DNA from: Flavobacteriales bacterium
GTDB taxonomy: Bacteria; Bacteroidota; Bacteroidia; Flavobacteriales_D; Sanyastnellaceae
Direction of reading: 5' to 3'
Assembly (NCBI GenBank): GCA_022447625.1
Contig: JAKVAX010000013.1
Span: 32,244 to 96,243, forward strand
Length of the DNA stretch: 64,000 bases
The translations under genes were made by a program, and so were the position numbers. Positions 26,315-34,856 of the stretch are shown in pieces (the stretch's first letter is position 1; each line of letters opens with the position of its first letter). The notes under the pieces are model-generated. The model ran no database searches, was not told the origin of the DNA, and was given only the letters and a program-made list of their open reading frames with translations.

Positions 26315-26420
26315 TCTAATGACCTATTCTAGGTCGGATCATCCATCCTATACCACTGTTCACTTTTAGCAAACATGATGGTCTCAATAGGCAGCCACCG
26401 GCCCCAACCGGTGGTTTTTT
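26315..26420 (+). ncRNA. Candidate small RNA of about 105 nt
   Basis: Between the divergent starts of usp and the ClC gene there is no open frame worth calling, yet the plus strand has a -7 box (26302-26309), a perfect 5' hairpin (GACCTA, TTC, TAGGTC; 26321-26335) and a strong intrinsic terminator (26395-26420). The start is estimated from the -7 box. It matches no RNA family I recognise. An untranslated leader that stops before the ClC gene is an alternative, but the ClC gene has its own promoter downstream. Confidence 0.5.
26395..26420 (+). terminator. Intrinsic terminator in the usp-ClC gap
   Basis: CCACCGG (26395-26401), loop CCCCAA, CCGGTGG (26408-26414), then six T. No plus-strand gene lies upstream for two thousand bases, so it must end a non-coding transcript. 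Confidence 0.8.
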
Positions 26421-26468
26421 GCCAACCACGTCTGGTGTCAGATTATTCCTACAGATGGCTTATCAGTA

Positions 26469-26490
26469 GTCCTACACTTCTCGAAATGAG
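26469..26490 (+). repeat. GTCCTACA / GAAATGAG element, copy B
   Basis: GTCCTACA (26469-26476), six bases, GAAATGAG (26483-26490), 195 bases after copy A. About 90 bases later a second GC-rich hairpin (CGCCGG 26578-26583, CCGGCG 26593-26598) follows, so the element-plus-hairpin layout is repeated. Confidence 0.45.
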
Positions 26491-26604
26491 GAACCGTAAC
26501 TTCATGGAGTTGAATGTAAGAAAGCTGAATGCAGTTTTCTGACAATGAACGCACCGATCTATTTTTTTCTCATTAGGCGCCGGGTCTTGTATCCGGCGTT
26601 TATG

Positions 26605-26636
26605 TTGGGTGTCATGGAGGTTTTCCAATAAATTTG
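26605..26636 (+). promoter_or_regulatory. Promoter of the ClC transporter gene
   Basis: TTG (26605-26607), 21-base spacer, TAAATTTG (26629-26636), 18 bases before the start codon. Confidence 0.6.
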
Positions 26637-26654
26637 TGCCACTGATCCCCCCTG

Positions 26655-28412
26655 ATGAAACGTCTGAGAGCTTACCTTCTTTCGATTCGCCAAAAGCATG
26701 CCTTGATACTCATGAGCATCGCTGTGGGTATAGCCTCAGGTCTGGTGGCCGTTATCCTTAAGAATACGGTATTCGGGATTCGCCGGCTACTCACTGAGAA
26801 CTTTGCCATTGACGGCCTAAACTGGCTATACGCCATCTACCCAGCAATAGGTATTCTTCTCACACTCTTAATCGTCAAACGATTTTTGAAAGGTGTCCAC
26901 CCCGGTCCAGGAATCCCTTCCACGTTATACGCCATCAGTAAACGTAAAGGGCAGCTTCGTCGAAAGCAGATGTTTGCGTCTATCATCACCAGTATTTTCA
27001 CTGTTGGTTTCGGGGGAAGCGCCGGACTGGAGGCGCCTGCCGTCCAATCGAGCGCAAGCATCGGGTCTAACATCGCCGCCTCGCTGAAGATGAACTACAA
27101 AACGCGCATTCTGATGATTGGATGTGCCGCTGCTGGTTCCTTAGCTGCCATATTTAAGGCTCCGGTGGCAGCGATCATTTTTGCCGTTGAGGTGATTATG
27201 ATTGACTTGACAACAGCCAGCTTAGTACCGCTCTTGATGGCTTCGCTGTCGGCATTGTTAACCACTTACCTTTTCGTGAATGACGGACAACTCCTGAGCC
27301 TTGATGAAGTGGCTCCGTTCAAAGCACGGTACTTGTTTTACTATGTGGTGTTGGGGATTGGTTGTGGAGTATTCTCGTTTTATTTCAATCGTATCTACTT
27401 GTGGATTACCCATCGGATGAATGCGTTTAAGGACGGTTGGGTTCGTGTGGCCTTCGGCGGAATTGTGCTCGGAGGTATCATCTTGGTGTTCCCTCCGCTT
27501 TATGGTGAGGGTTATGACATCTTGAATGCATTCCTGCGTGATGATCTCAGGGAAACCACCGTCAACTCAGTCTTCTTTGAAGTGTCGATGGAATCATGGT
27601 ATCTGTTCGGTTTCCTATTTGCTTTGATGGTGTTGAAGGTAGTGGCTACCGGAATTACTCTAGGCTCTGGTGGAGTTGGTGGTATTTTCGCCCCTACGCT
27701 TTTCATGGGAGGAACCTTTGGATACTTAGTTGCGAAGGTCTTACAAAAGACCCCGGCAGCAGGCGATATCCCCGTTGGTAATTTTGCCTTGTTAGGAATG
27801 GCCGGCTTGATGGCCGGGGTGCTTCACGCGCCGTTGACCTCGATCTTCTTAATCGCTGAAATTAGTGGGGGTTATCAGCTTTTTGTTCCTCTAATGGCTA
27901 CCGCCGGAATTGCTTATTACACAAGCCGACTATTCACGAAAGATACGATCTATACCCGCGAGTTAGCCGCGAAAGGGGAGCTGATCACACATAACAAAGA
28001 CAAAGCGGTGTTGACCTTGATGAGTCTCAAAGACGAAATCGAAACCAACTTCGCGACCATTCAACCGGAAGACTCTTTACGTGAATTAATTGCCGTGGTC
28101 AGTAACAGTAAGCGAAACATCTTCGCGGTAGTAGATCCGGCTGATCGACTGATTGGTATCCTCATGTTGGATGACATTCGCTCGATTATGTTCAATACAG
28201 AGCTGTACGATGATGTTAATTTAAATGAGCTCATGACACTCCCACCAGAGATCATCCACCTCTCAGATCGAATGGAAACGGTGGTGTCTAAGTTCGACGA
28301 ATCTGGAGCCTGGAACCTACCTGTGGTCAACGAGCAAGGAAAGTACATCGGCTTTGTTTCTAAGTCTCGACTGTTCTCAGCTTACCGCCAAGTCTTGGTG
28401 GAAGTTTCCTAA
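26655..28412 (+). CDS. ClC-type chloride channel/antiporter with CBS pair
   Basis: A 585-residue membrane protein. The ClC core (about 1-435) shows the selectivity segments HPGPGIPSTLYAIS, GFGGSAGLEAPAVQ and GSGGVGGIFAPTLFMGG. The second keeps the Glu that acts as gate and proton site in exchangers (usual form GREGP, here GLEAP), so Cl-/H+ exchange is likely but unproven. Residues about 450-585 form two CBS domains (PEDSLRELIAVVSNSKRNIF; GAWNLPVVNEQGKYIGFVS) that may bind a nucleotide and regulate transport. Own promoter at 26605-26636; ends at a terminator shared with the convergent peroxidase gene. Confidence 0.93.
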   Translation: MKRLRAYLLSIRQKHALILMSIAVGIASGLVAVILKNTVFGIRRLLTENFAIDGLNWLYAIYPAIGILLTLLIVKRFLKGVHPGPGIPSTLYAISKRKGQLRRKQMFASIITSIFTVGFGGSAGLEAPAVQSSASIGSNIAASLKMNYKTRILMIGCAAAGSLAAIFKAPVAAIIFAVEVIMIDLTTASLVPLLMASLSALLTTYLFVNDGQLLSLDEVAPFKARYLFYYVVLGIGCGVFSFYFNRIYLWITHRMNAFKDGWVRVAFGGIVLGGIILVFPPLYGEGYDILNAFLRDDLRETTVNSVFFEVSMESWYLFGFLFALMVLKVVATGITLGSGGVGGIFAPTLFMGGTFGYLVAKVLQKTPAAGDIPVGNFALLGMAGLMAGVLHAPLTSIFLIAEISGGYQLFVPLMATAGIAYYTSRLFTKDTIYTRELAAKGELITHNKDKAVLTLMSLKDEIETNFATIQPEDSLRELIAVVSNSKRNIFAVVDPADRLIGILMLDDIRSIMFNTELYDDVNLNELMTLPPEIIHLSDRMETVVSKFDESGAWNLPVVNEQGKYIGFVSKSRLFSAYRQVLVEVS

Positions 28413-28420
28413 AAAGAAAA

Positions 28421-28442
28421 GCGCCTCCCTAAAGGAAGGCGC
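28421..28442 (-). terminator. Terminator between the ClC and peroxidase genes
   Basis: GCGCCT/AGGCGC stem with an inner CC/GG pair. On the minus strand it is followed by TTTTCTTTTT, so it mainly ends the peroxidase transcript; the plus-strand tail (CTCTCTTG) is a weak T run. Confidence 0.75.
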
Positions 28443-28467
28443 CTCTCTTGTTTAGTAGTTGGTGTCT

Positions 28468-29832
28468 TTATTCAATACAACCTTGGTCAATCTGAGAGAT
28501 GGCGTCGTTGTTCGGGAAACACTGTCCACTAGGAAGTGCATCCGGAGTGTAACGCACCAAGTTTGGATCGTACAATGCGTATTCTATGAAGTTCACAAGA
28601 TCATCGATTTCTTGTTCTGTCAATTGCAGCGCATGGAATTCTTCTGCCAATTGTGAAGCAGGAACATTGACGTTTTCTGCTACCGCGTTGTTCTTGTACA
28701 TGATAACATCGCGAACTGTGTTGAAGGTGCCCCCGTGTCCGTAGAATGGTGAATCTTTCAAGTTGTAAAGCTGTGGCGTCTTAAACTTGTATTCATCTTC
28801 TGGGTTTCCTGTAAATCCTCCACGGCCTTTGTCGTCTTCAGCACCGTTGATGATATCAGGACCAGCCAAATCGTTCATCCCCAATCCGTGGAACGTCATG
28901 CTGTTCAAAGCAGGCCCCGAGTGACAGCTACCACATTCAGCTTTCGAGAAGAACAATGTTGCTCCACGCTTTTCGCTGTCAGTCATGGCATTCGTGTTTC
29001 CACGTAGCCAATCTTGCCATGGCGCTTGGTTAGCTAGCATAGTACGCTCGTAAGCTGCGATCGCCATACCTGCTGTACGGTTGGTGTAACGAGTAGCTTC
29101 AGGCCAATCTGGGAATGCGATGTCGAACAGATCTTCGTAAAGTGAGATCTCTTGACAGATTTCCTCATTTACAAGCAAGCGGTGAACCGTCATACCTGCG
29201 ATGGCTTGAGTTTCTAGTCCGTGATGACCAAAGTTATTATTGAAGATTGGTGTTCCGGGAGTCCACTGTGATTCAGTTCCTTCGTTTACACCAACGGCAC
29301 CGAATTGACCATTCCAAAGCATGGCTTCTTGGTAGGCACCGTTCATTGCGGTCGGAGTGCGAATTGGCTGTAGGTCGATAGAATCAACTGGGTACGCCGG
29401 ATTCAGTTCTCGGCTTTCTCCAGCCATTCCAAACCCGATTCCACCTTCACCAATCCCTTGGCGAAGATTAGCCTGAAATCCTGCTGCCGCATGGTGGCAA
29501 CTGGCGCACGAAAACGTGTTCACTCCAAGGTCTTCCATTTTGGCATCAAGGCCGATTCCGGTCTCATGATACAATAACCTACCAAGTTCAACCTTGGCAG
29601 TATTTAAAGGATTCAGCGGGTCTTGAGGAATCAATGAAAATTGATCGCTCTCAGGAAGAATGAAAAAATTTAACCCTTGTCCATTTGACGCCTCTTCTAA
29701 TACTCCACGAAGCTCAACATCAAGGTCAACCAATTCGGAGCCTTGATCATCACTCCTATCTTTCTTACAACCTGAAAATGTTAACAATACCACGGCTGAT
29801 GCAAGAAAGATCTGGTTAATAGATCTCTGCAT
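28468..29832 (-). CDS. Di-heme cytochrome c peroxidase (CcpA/MauG family) lipoprotein
   Basis: A 454-residue lipoprotein (signal with lipobox LTFSGC) carrying two c-type heme sites, CASCH (about residue 109) and CGSCH (about 299), the mark of bacterial di-heme peroxidases that reduce H2O2 with electrons from c-type donors, or of MauG-type enzymes that oxidise protein. Other family parts: GRLLYHETGIGLDAKM, TPTAMNGAYQEAMLWNGQ, KFKTPQLYNLKDSPFYGHGG. The ATG at 29832 gives a clean lipoprotein signal; the in-frame start at 29871 would add 13 residues. A decayed relative lies at 47439-47977. Confidence 0.9.
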   Translation of the reverse strand: MQRSINQIFLASAVVLLTFSGCKKDRSDDQGSELVDLDVELRGVLEEASNGQGLNFFILPESDQFSLIPQDPLNPLNTAKVELGRLLYHETGIGLDAKMEDLGVNTFSCASCHHAAAGFQANLRQGIGEGGIGFGMAGESRELNPAYPVDSIDLQPIRTPTAMNGAYQEAMLWNGQFGAVGVNEGTESQWTPGTPIFNNNFGHHGLETQAIAGMTVHRLLVNEEICQEISLYEDLFDIAFPDWPEATRYTNRTAGMAIAAYERTMLANQAPWQDWLRGNTNAMTDSEKRGATLFFSKAECGSCHSGPALNSMTFHGLGMNDLAGPDIINGAEDDKGRGGFTGNPEDEYKFKTPQLYNLKDSPFYGHGGTFNTVRDVIMYKNNAVAENVNVPASQLAEEFHALQLTEQEIDDLVNFIEYALYDPNLVRYTPDALPSGQCFPNNDAISQIDQGCIE

Positions 29833-29912
29833 TTTGAGTTTTTTAGTTATAAGTAGTTTGACAGTTAACACAAAAATACAACATTTCGTCGACAGTAAAT
29901 CGACGTTAGTCG

Positions 29913-30680
29913 TTAGAGTGCCTCCAAAAAGGTACGAGTGACAGCTAAGAAAGTTTCAGGCGCTTCAGCGTGAAGCCAGTGTCCAGCGCCTTTTATTGTC
30001 TCTAACTCAGAGTTGGGGAAGTAGTGGGAAAGGTAAAACTGATCTTCATCAGTTATGTAGTCCGATTCGCTACCTCTCACGAATAAAGTATCTGTTAGAC
30101 AGATCTGTTGGTTGGTTTCATCCACAATTGCCCCGATCTCGCGGTTCAGCACCGGAATATTAAAGCGCCAGGCGAGTTCTCCTTTGTTCTTCCAGTATAG
30201 ATTCTTTAGCAGGAACTGACGCACTCCCTCTTCTTCAATAAGCTGTTCGAGGTGTTTACTAACAGCGCCTCGGCTGCCAAGGGCTCTTAAGTCAGCGGTC
30301 GTTAGTGCCTCTAAAATCTTTTGGTGATGAACAGGGTATGGCTTCGGAGCCATGTCAGCAACGATGAGTTTGTTCAGGGCATAGCTGTGCTCAGAAGCAA
30401 AGAGCATGGCTGTTTTTCCACCCATCGAATGACCAATCATATCAACGTCGGTCAGGTCGTGGTCTTCCACAAATTTGGTGAGGTCATCTACCATCAGTTG
30501 GTAGCTGAACTCATCAGCGTGGGGAGATCGACCGTGATTTCGCTGATCAACAAGGTAGACTTGGTGGTCTTCCGCATAGCTGCGTGCTAAGGTTTGCCAG
30601 TTATCTCCAGAACCAAACAGACCGTGAAGAATAATGAGAGGTCTTCCTTCCTCACCAATTTTACGGTAGAACAGTTCCAT
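29913..30680 (-). CDS. Alpha/beta hydrolase, YbfF-like
   Basis: 255 residues with the alpha/beta-hydrolase core: oxyanion strand LIILHGLFGSGDNW, DQRNHGRSPH, the nucleophile elbow GHSMGGKTAML (Ser at about residue 86), acid near FVRGSESDYITDED and catalytic His in IKGAGHWLHAEAPE. It resembles the YbfF esterase group; the natural substrate is unknown. It follows pdxJ by three bases on the same strand, so the two are co-transcribed; this pairing is common in Bacteroidota. Confidence 0.88.
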   Translation of the reverse strand: MELFYRKIGEEGRPLIILHGLFGSGDNWQTLARSYAEDHQVYLVDQRNHGRSPHADEFSYQLMVDDLTKFVEDHDLTDVDMIGHSMGGKTAMLFASEHSYALNKLIVADMAPKPYPVHHQKILEALTTADLRALGSRGAVSKHLEQLIEEEGVRQFLLKNLYWKNKGELAWRFNIPVLNREIGAIVDETNQQICLTDTLFVRGSESDYITDEDQFYLSHYFPNSELETIKGAGHWLHAEAPETFLAVTRTFLEAL

Positions 30681-30683
30681 GTG

Positions 30684-31406
30684 CTAGAGTTTGCCGAGAT
30701 ACATTTGAACTGTGTTCTCTAATCCAAAGTACAAGGCGTCGCTTATGAGTGCATGTCCGATGGAAACTTCTTGCAGTCCTTTCACTTCTTGAGCGAAGTA
30801 CGCGAGGTTATCTAAGTTCAAATCGTGACCTGCGTTCACGCCCAATCCAATGTCTCTAGCAAAGGCTGCTGATCGAATAAAAGGGGCAACGGCCTCCTCG
30901 GGATTTTTCGCATAACCGGTAGCATAAGCTTCGGTGTACAACTCGATTCGATCTGAACCACATGCCTTCGCGCCTTCAATCATCGCCTCATCAGTTTCGA
31001 TGAATACACTGGTACGCGCTCCCCAAGAAGAAAGCTGGGCAATGACTTCTTTCAAGAAATCGGCATGCTCAATAGTGTTCCATCCGGCGTTACTTGTTAG
31101 CACACCCGGTGGGTCTGGGACAAGAGTCACTTGGTGCGGTTTTGCCTCCTCAACGAGCTTCATGAACTCAGCGTTAGGATACCCCTCAACGTTAAATTCT
31201 GTTGTCACAATTTCCTTTAATTCTCGCACGTCAGCGTAGGTGATGTGTCGTTGATCAGGCCTTGGGTGAACTGTAATTCCCTCAGCTCCAAAGGCTTCAA
31301 TGTTTTTGGCCGCAATGGCCACATTGGGCGTATTCCCACCTCGAGCGTTTCGTATGGTGGCGATCTTGTTAATATTTACGCTTAATCTGACAGAAGTTTT
31401 TCTCAT
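30684..31406 (-). CDS. pdxJ: Pyridoxine 5'-phosphate synthase
   Basis: Final ring-closing step of the DXP-dependent vitamin B6 pathway: condenses 3-amino-2-oxopropyl phosphate with 1-deoxyxylulose 5-phosphate. The 240-residue TIM barrel has LSVNINKIATIRNARGG, the phosphate-site residues GITVHPRPDQRHI, TLVPDPPG, RIELYTEAYA, LGVNAGHDLNLDNL and VSIGHALISDAL. A -7 box TACCTTTG (minus strand, 31479-31486) lies 73 bases upstream, near the divergent CBS gene. PLP from this pathway is the cofactor of Kbl in the same window. Confidence 0.96.
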   Translation of the reverse strand: MRKTSVRLSVNINKIATIRNARGGNTPNVAIAAKNIEAFGAEGITVHPRPDQRHITYADVRELKEIVTTEFNVEGYPNAEFMKLVEEAKPHQVTLVPDPPGVLTSNAGWNTIEHADFLKEVIAQLSSWGARTSVFIETDEAMIEGAKACGSDRIELYTEAYATGYAKNPEEAVAPFIRSAAFARDIGLGVNAGHDLNLDNLAYFAQEVKGLQEVSIGHALISDALYFGLENTVQMYLGKL

Positions 31407-31510
31407 CTGTTGAACAACTTGTTTAAAAATTCAACGTCCTTTAAACAGAGGCAGCCCTCATGCGGTTAACTTGTAGCGCAAAGGTAGGGCTATCTGTAGT
31501 TGGAAAACAC

Positions 31511-32167
31511 ATGGATATCAACAACATAATAACGAACGAAATTCCTTCGCTGATAGCGAAAGACAGTATAGAAACCGCAATCCAATACATGGATGATTGG
31601 AAAGTAGGCCATCTGGCTGTTCTTAACGGAAAGAAGTTTCTCGGTCTTCTCGATGAATCAGTGTTGCTTAGCGCAGAAGGCGTTCAGAATAATGTTGGTG
31701 AGTTTGAGTTGATCGATATCAAGGTAAGTCCGAAGGTGCACATCTTCGACGTGATTGAATTGATGGTTGACTACAAGCTCAGCATGGTGGCTGTAGTTGA
31801 TGAAGAAGGAAATTACCTCGGAGAAATCCTTCCTTTCCATATCATAGAGTGTTTGGCAGACCTCACGGCCGTTCGTCAGGAAGGTTCTGTCATTGTTTTT
31901 GAAATGAACGACGTAGATTACTCTCTTGGTGACATTGCGCGCCATGTTGAAGCGAATGATGCCAAGGTGTTAAGCGCTTCTGTAGCTCGCCTAGGCGACA
32001 GCAGAATGGTGCAAGTCTCGCTCAAGATCAACGAAACAAACATTCGCGGAATCGTTCAGACCTTGCAGCGTTACAATTACACCATCAAGGCTACTTACGA
32101 TGCGCCAAACTATCAGGATGACCTGCGCAATCGCTACGATGAGTTGATGCGCTATCTCAATACCTGA
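31511..32167 (+). CDS. CBS-pair protein with C-terminal ACT-like domain
   Basis: 218 residues. Two CBS repeats occupy about 1-125 (SIETAIQYMDDWKVGHLAVL; IFDVIELMVDYKLSMVAVVD), followed by an ACT-like part (GSVIVFEMNDVDYSLGDIAR; MVQVSLKINETNIRGIVQTL). CBS pairs usually bind adenine nucleotides. An open frame from 31460 exists, but the ATG at 31511 begins at the domain. It stands immediately upstream of nadK, a constant neighbour in Bacteroidota, so a link to nucleotide or NAD status is possible but untested. Confidence 0.82.
   Translation: MDINNIITNEIPSLIAKDSIETAIQYMDDWKVGHLAVLNGKKFLGLLDESVLLSAEGVQNNVGEFELIDIKVSPKVHIFDVIELMVDYKLSMVAVVDEEGNYLGEILPFHIIECLADLTAVRQEGSVIVFEMNDVDYSLGDIARHVEANDAKVLSASVARLGDSRMVQVSLKINETNIRGIVQTLQRYNYTIKATYDAPNYQDDLRNRYDELMRYLNT
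31546..31560. repeat. Interspersed motif, palindromic variant
   Basis: TTCGCTGATAGCGAA, a fully symmetric variant with arms TTCGCT/AGCGAA. In the CBS gene, in a frame reading SLIAK. Confidence 0.6.
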
Positions 32168-32205
32168 TCCTCTTTTCCCCATAGAATATTGATACCTTCG
32201 TAAGC

Positions 32206-33084
32206 ATGAAGCTCGCAGTCTTTGGTAAACGCTTCGAAACCGAGTACATCGATGCCATTACTGGCCTGCTCGATATGCTTGTGATCAGAGGGCATGATCT
32301 TCTCGTTGGAGAGCGATTTAGTCGCTTCTTAAATGAGATCGGAATCGCGCTTCCTGCGAAAGCAGAAATATTTCACGACCATACAGAAATCGAAGGGGCG
32401 GATGTCATGATCTCCATCGGAGGTGATGGAACCTTGCTTGATACGCTCGGAGTCATCCGAGATAAAGATATTCCTGTGCTTGGTATCAATACAGGACGTC
32501 TGGGGTTCCTGTCGAATATTCCAACAGATGAGATTGGTCAGGCCATTGATGCGCTAGAGAACCAAGAGTATAAGATTGACGAGCGATCTTTAATCAAGGT
32601 TGATTGTCCTGATCTCACAGATATCGATTTTCCTTACGCGCTCAACGAAGTGACAATCCATAAGAAGGAAGATGCCTCGATGGTGACGGTGGATGCCTAT
32701 AAAGACGATAAATTCATCAATACCTACTGGGCTGATGGACTTATCGTGGCTACGCCGACAGGATCTACGGCTTACAGCTTGAGTTGTGGTGGTCCGATTG
32801 TGATGCCGGGGTCTGAAAATTTCATCCTCACGCCGATTGCACCGCACAATTTGAATGTTCGCCCACTCGTGGTGCCGAATGATTGTAAAATTCGTTTGCG
32901 CGCTGAAGGACGAGCAGACGAATTCCTTCTAACCTTGGATTCGCATAGTTATAGCCTGAAGGCCGGAGCGCAGGTAGTACTTTCTACAGCGGCTTTCCGG
33001 ATGAAATTGATCGATATGGAGGATCAGCATTTCTTCCAGACGATTCGCAATAAGTTACTGTGGGGAATTGATCGAAGAAACTAA
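32206..33084 (+). CDS. nadK: NAD kinase
   Basis: Phosphorylates NAD to NADP, the source of the cofactor pool for reductive synthesis. The 292-residue product has the GGDGT motif (MISIGGDGTLLDTLG, about residue 71), GINTGRLGFLSNI, the NE/D motif LNEVTIHKKEDASM, the conserved DGLIVATPTGSTAYSLS and GGPIV stretch, and ILTPIAPHNLNVRP near the end. It heads the block nadK-porG-uppS-bamA-ompH-ompH-murI, but a promoter before porG suggests at least partial independence. Confidence 0.96.
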   Translation: MKLAVFGKRFETEYIDAITGLLDMLVIRGHDLLVGERFSRFLNEIGIALPAKAEIFHDHTEIEGADVMISIGGDGTLLDTLGVIRDKDIPVLGINTGRLGFLSNIPTDEIGQAIDALENQEYKIDERSLIKVDCPDLTDIDFPYALNEVTIHKKEDASMVTVDAYKDDKFINTYWADGLIVATPTGSTAYSLSCGGPIVMPGSENFILTPIAPHNLNVRPLVVPNDCKIRLRAEGRADEFLLTLDSHSYSLKAGAQVVLSTAAFRMKLIDMEDQHFFQTIRNKLLWGIDRRN

Positions 33085-33101
33085 GGTTTCGACTACTTTT
33101 G
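33068..33101 (+). promoter_or_regulatory. Promoter upstream of porG
   Basis: TTG (33068-33070), 23-base spacer, TACTTTTG (33094-33101). The TTG lies in the last codons of nadK. Confidence 0.5.
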
Positions 33102-33136
33102 CAACACAATTGGAAATATCTCGTTTATAGTGCGGT

Positions 33137-33985
33137 ATGCGTTTAATTGTCGCTTTCATATCATGTTTATTTCTGCTAACCGCAGGAATTGATCTCTCTG
33201 CTCAAGGAAAGAAGTTCGAAACCAGTCGAGAATTCGGCTTGGTGGCGGGTACTTCTTACTACATCGGAGACATCAACCCATATCAACACTTCAACGGAAC
33301 GTTGAGAGTGGGGGGTGGTGCGATGTACCGAGAGAACCTAGACAAACGTTGGTCTATTAAAGGCCAAGTATTCTACGGTACCATCGAAGCAACAGATGCC
33401 GATAGTGACGATCTCTGGCAACAAAACCGCAACCTGAGTTTCCGAAATGAAATCATTGAAGGTTCAGTAACGGTAGAGTTGAATTACGTTGACTATCAAA
33501 TTGGGAACCGTAAGGATCCAATTTCCCCGTACGTTTTTCTTGGTCTTGGGTACTACTCACATAAGCCCCAAGCGAACTACTTAGGACGTTGGTACGAGCT
33601 TCAGCCATTGGGAACAGAGGGTCAAGGAACCTCTGAAGGAGAAGCGCTATACAGCTTGAATGGAGTATCGATTCCATTCGGTGTTGGACTAAAAGCCAAC
33701 CTATTCAGTATTGTAGCCATCTCCCTAGAATGGGGAATGCGCAAGACATACACCGATTACCTTGACGACGTGTCAACCACTTATGCGAACCCAGCTGTTC
33801 TTGCTGACGAAAGTGGAGAGCTCGCAGTCATCCTTTCAGACCGCAGTTTAGGACTCGAGGGAGACCTTGAGAACAACGCCGGACTGCAACGAGGAGACCC
33901 GGGTAGACGCGATTGGTTCAACTTCACCACTGTAACCCTTTCCATCCGTTTAGGAAAGCCCCCAACAAGCTGTTGGAATCAGTAA
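33137..33985 (+). CDS. porG: PorG-like outer-membrane protein (DUF6089)
   Basis: A 282-residue beta-barrel protein with a signal peptide (MRLIVAFISCLFLLTAGIDLSAQG). Diagnostic stretches are EFGLVAGTSYYIGDINPYQHF, alternating strand patterns and SISPYV-like ISPYVFLGLGYYSHKP; it closes with VTLSIRLGKPPTSCWNQ. The family includes PorG of the type IX secretion system, an outer-membrane component working with PorK/PorN; no other por/gld gene is in the window. Position between nadK and uppS is the usual one. Surface proteins such as the lamin-tail protein would be customers of this system. Confidence 0.78.
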   Translation: MRLIVAFISCLFLLTAGIDLSAQGKKFETSREFGLVAGTSYYIGDINPYQHFNGTLRVGGGAMYRENLDKRWSIKGQVFYGTIEATDADSDDLWQQNRNLSFRNEIIEGSVTVELNYVDYQIGNRKDPISPYVFLGLGYYSHKPQANYLGRWYELQPLGTEGQGTSEGEALYSLNGVSIPFGVGLKANLFSIVAISLEWGMRKTYTDYLDDVSTTYANPAVLADESGELAVILSDRSLGLEGDLENNAGLQRGDPGRRDWFNFTTVTLSIRLGKPPTSCWNQ

Positions 33986-34006
33986 GGAAGTCCCCTTCTT
34001 TTTGGG

Positions 34007-34014
34007 TACATTTG
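34007..34014 (+). promoter_or_regulatory. -7 box upstream of uppS
   Basis: TACATTTG matches TAnnTTTG about 95 bases before the uppS start; no TTG lies at the usual -33 spacing. Confidence 0.35.
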
Positions 34015-34109
34015 CCGCTGAACTGCGGACCTGTGTTGTTAAAATTGCTTAACTGCGCATATCCTGCGTTCTACTCCGTTAGGAGAATGACCAAAACAAC
34101 ACCAATTGC

Positions 34110-34856
34110 ATGGGGGAGATCGAGGGCATTGATCAGAATAATATTCCGCAGCATGTCGCCATTATTATGGATGGCAATGGACGTTGGGCTCGTGAGAAAG
34201 GCCAAGAACGCATCTTCGGCCATTTCAATGGGGTTGAATCAGTTCGCTCTGCGCTGAAAGGAGCACGCAGACTTGGCGTGAACTACCTCACACTTTATGC
34301 ATTTTCTACGGAGAACTGGAACCGCCCTCAAGAAGAGGTTGCAGCCCTCATGGATCTGCTCGTTCAAACCATCGTTGATGAGGTGAGCGAACTTAATCAA
34401 AATGATGTGCGTTTACGCGCTATTGGCGCATTAGATAGCCTTCCTCCGAAGGCAAAGCTTCAGCTTGAAGCGGCGATGGAACGTACGGCATCAAACAAAG
34501 GAATTCAATTGGTTTTGGCATTAAGCTACAGTGCGCGTTGGGAAATCGTGGAAGCGGTTCGCTCTATCGTGGCCTCTGGAGTGAAGGCCAATGAGATCGA
34601 TGAAGAATTGATCACCAAGCACCTAACAACACAGGATATACCAGACCCGGAACTGATGATCAGAACCAGTGGTGAACAACGCATAAGTAACTTTTTGCTG
34701 TGGCAAATCGCTTATGCAGAGTTGTACTTCACTCCGAAATTCTGGCCGGATTTCCGCGAAAGCGATCTTTACGACGCGATCAAGGCCTACCAACAACGCC
34801 AACGACGTTTCGGGAAGACAGCAGAACAGATCACTCTAACGAACGAAGAAAAGTAA
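34110..34856 (+). CDS. uppS: Isoprenyl transferase (undecaprenyl diphosphate synthase)
   Basis: Adds isopentenyl units in cis to farnesyl diphosphate to give the C55 carrier used for peptidoglycan and LPS sugars. The 248-residue product shows HVAIIMDGNGRWAREKG (catalytic Asp and P-loop-like residues), GARRLGVNYLTLYAFSTENW, ALSYSARWEI, and PDPELMIRTSGEQRISNFL with the closing LYFTPKFWPDF. Its TAA overlaps the bamA start (TAATG at 34854-34858), coupling carrier-lipid synthesis to outer-membrane assembly. Confidence 0.95.
   Translation: MGEIEGIDQNNIPQHVAIIMDGNGRWAREKGQERIFGHFNGVESVRSALKGARRLGVNYLTLYAFSTENWNRPQEEVAALMDLLVQTIVDEVSELNQNDVRLRAIGALDSLPPKAKLQLEAAMERTASNKGIQLVLALSYSARWEIVEAVRSIVASGVKANEIDEELITKHLTTQDIPDPELMIRTSGEQRISNFLLWQIAYAELYFTPKFWPDFRESDLYDAIKAYQQRQRRFGKTAEQITLTNEEK

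Noticed and set aside
34700..34855. Longer bamA start inside uppS
   Set aside because: The extra 52 residues are out-of-frame uppS sequence; a proper signal peptide starts at 34856, overlapping the uppS stop.
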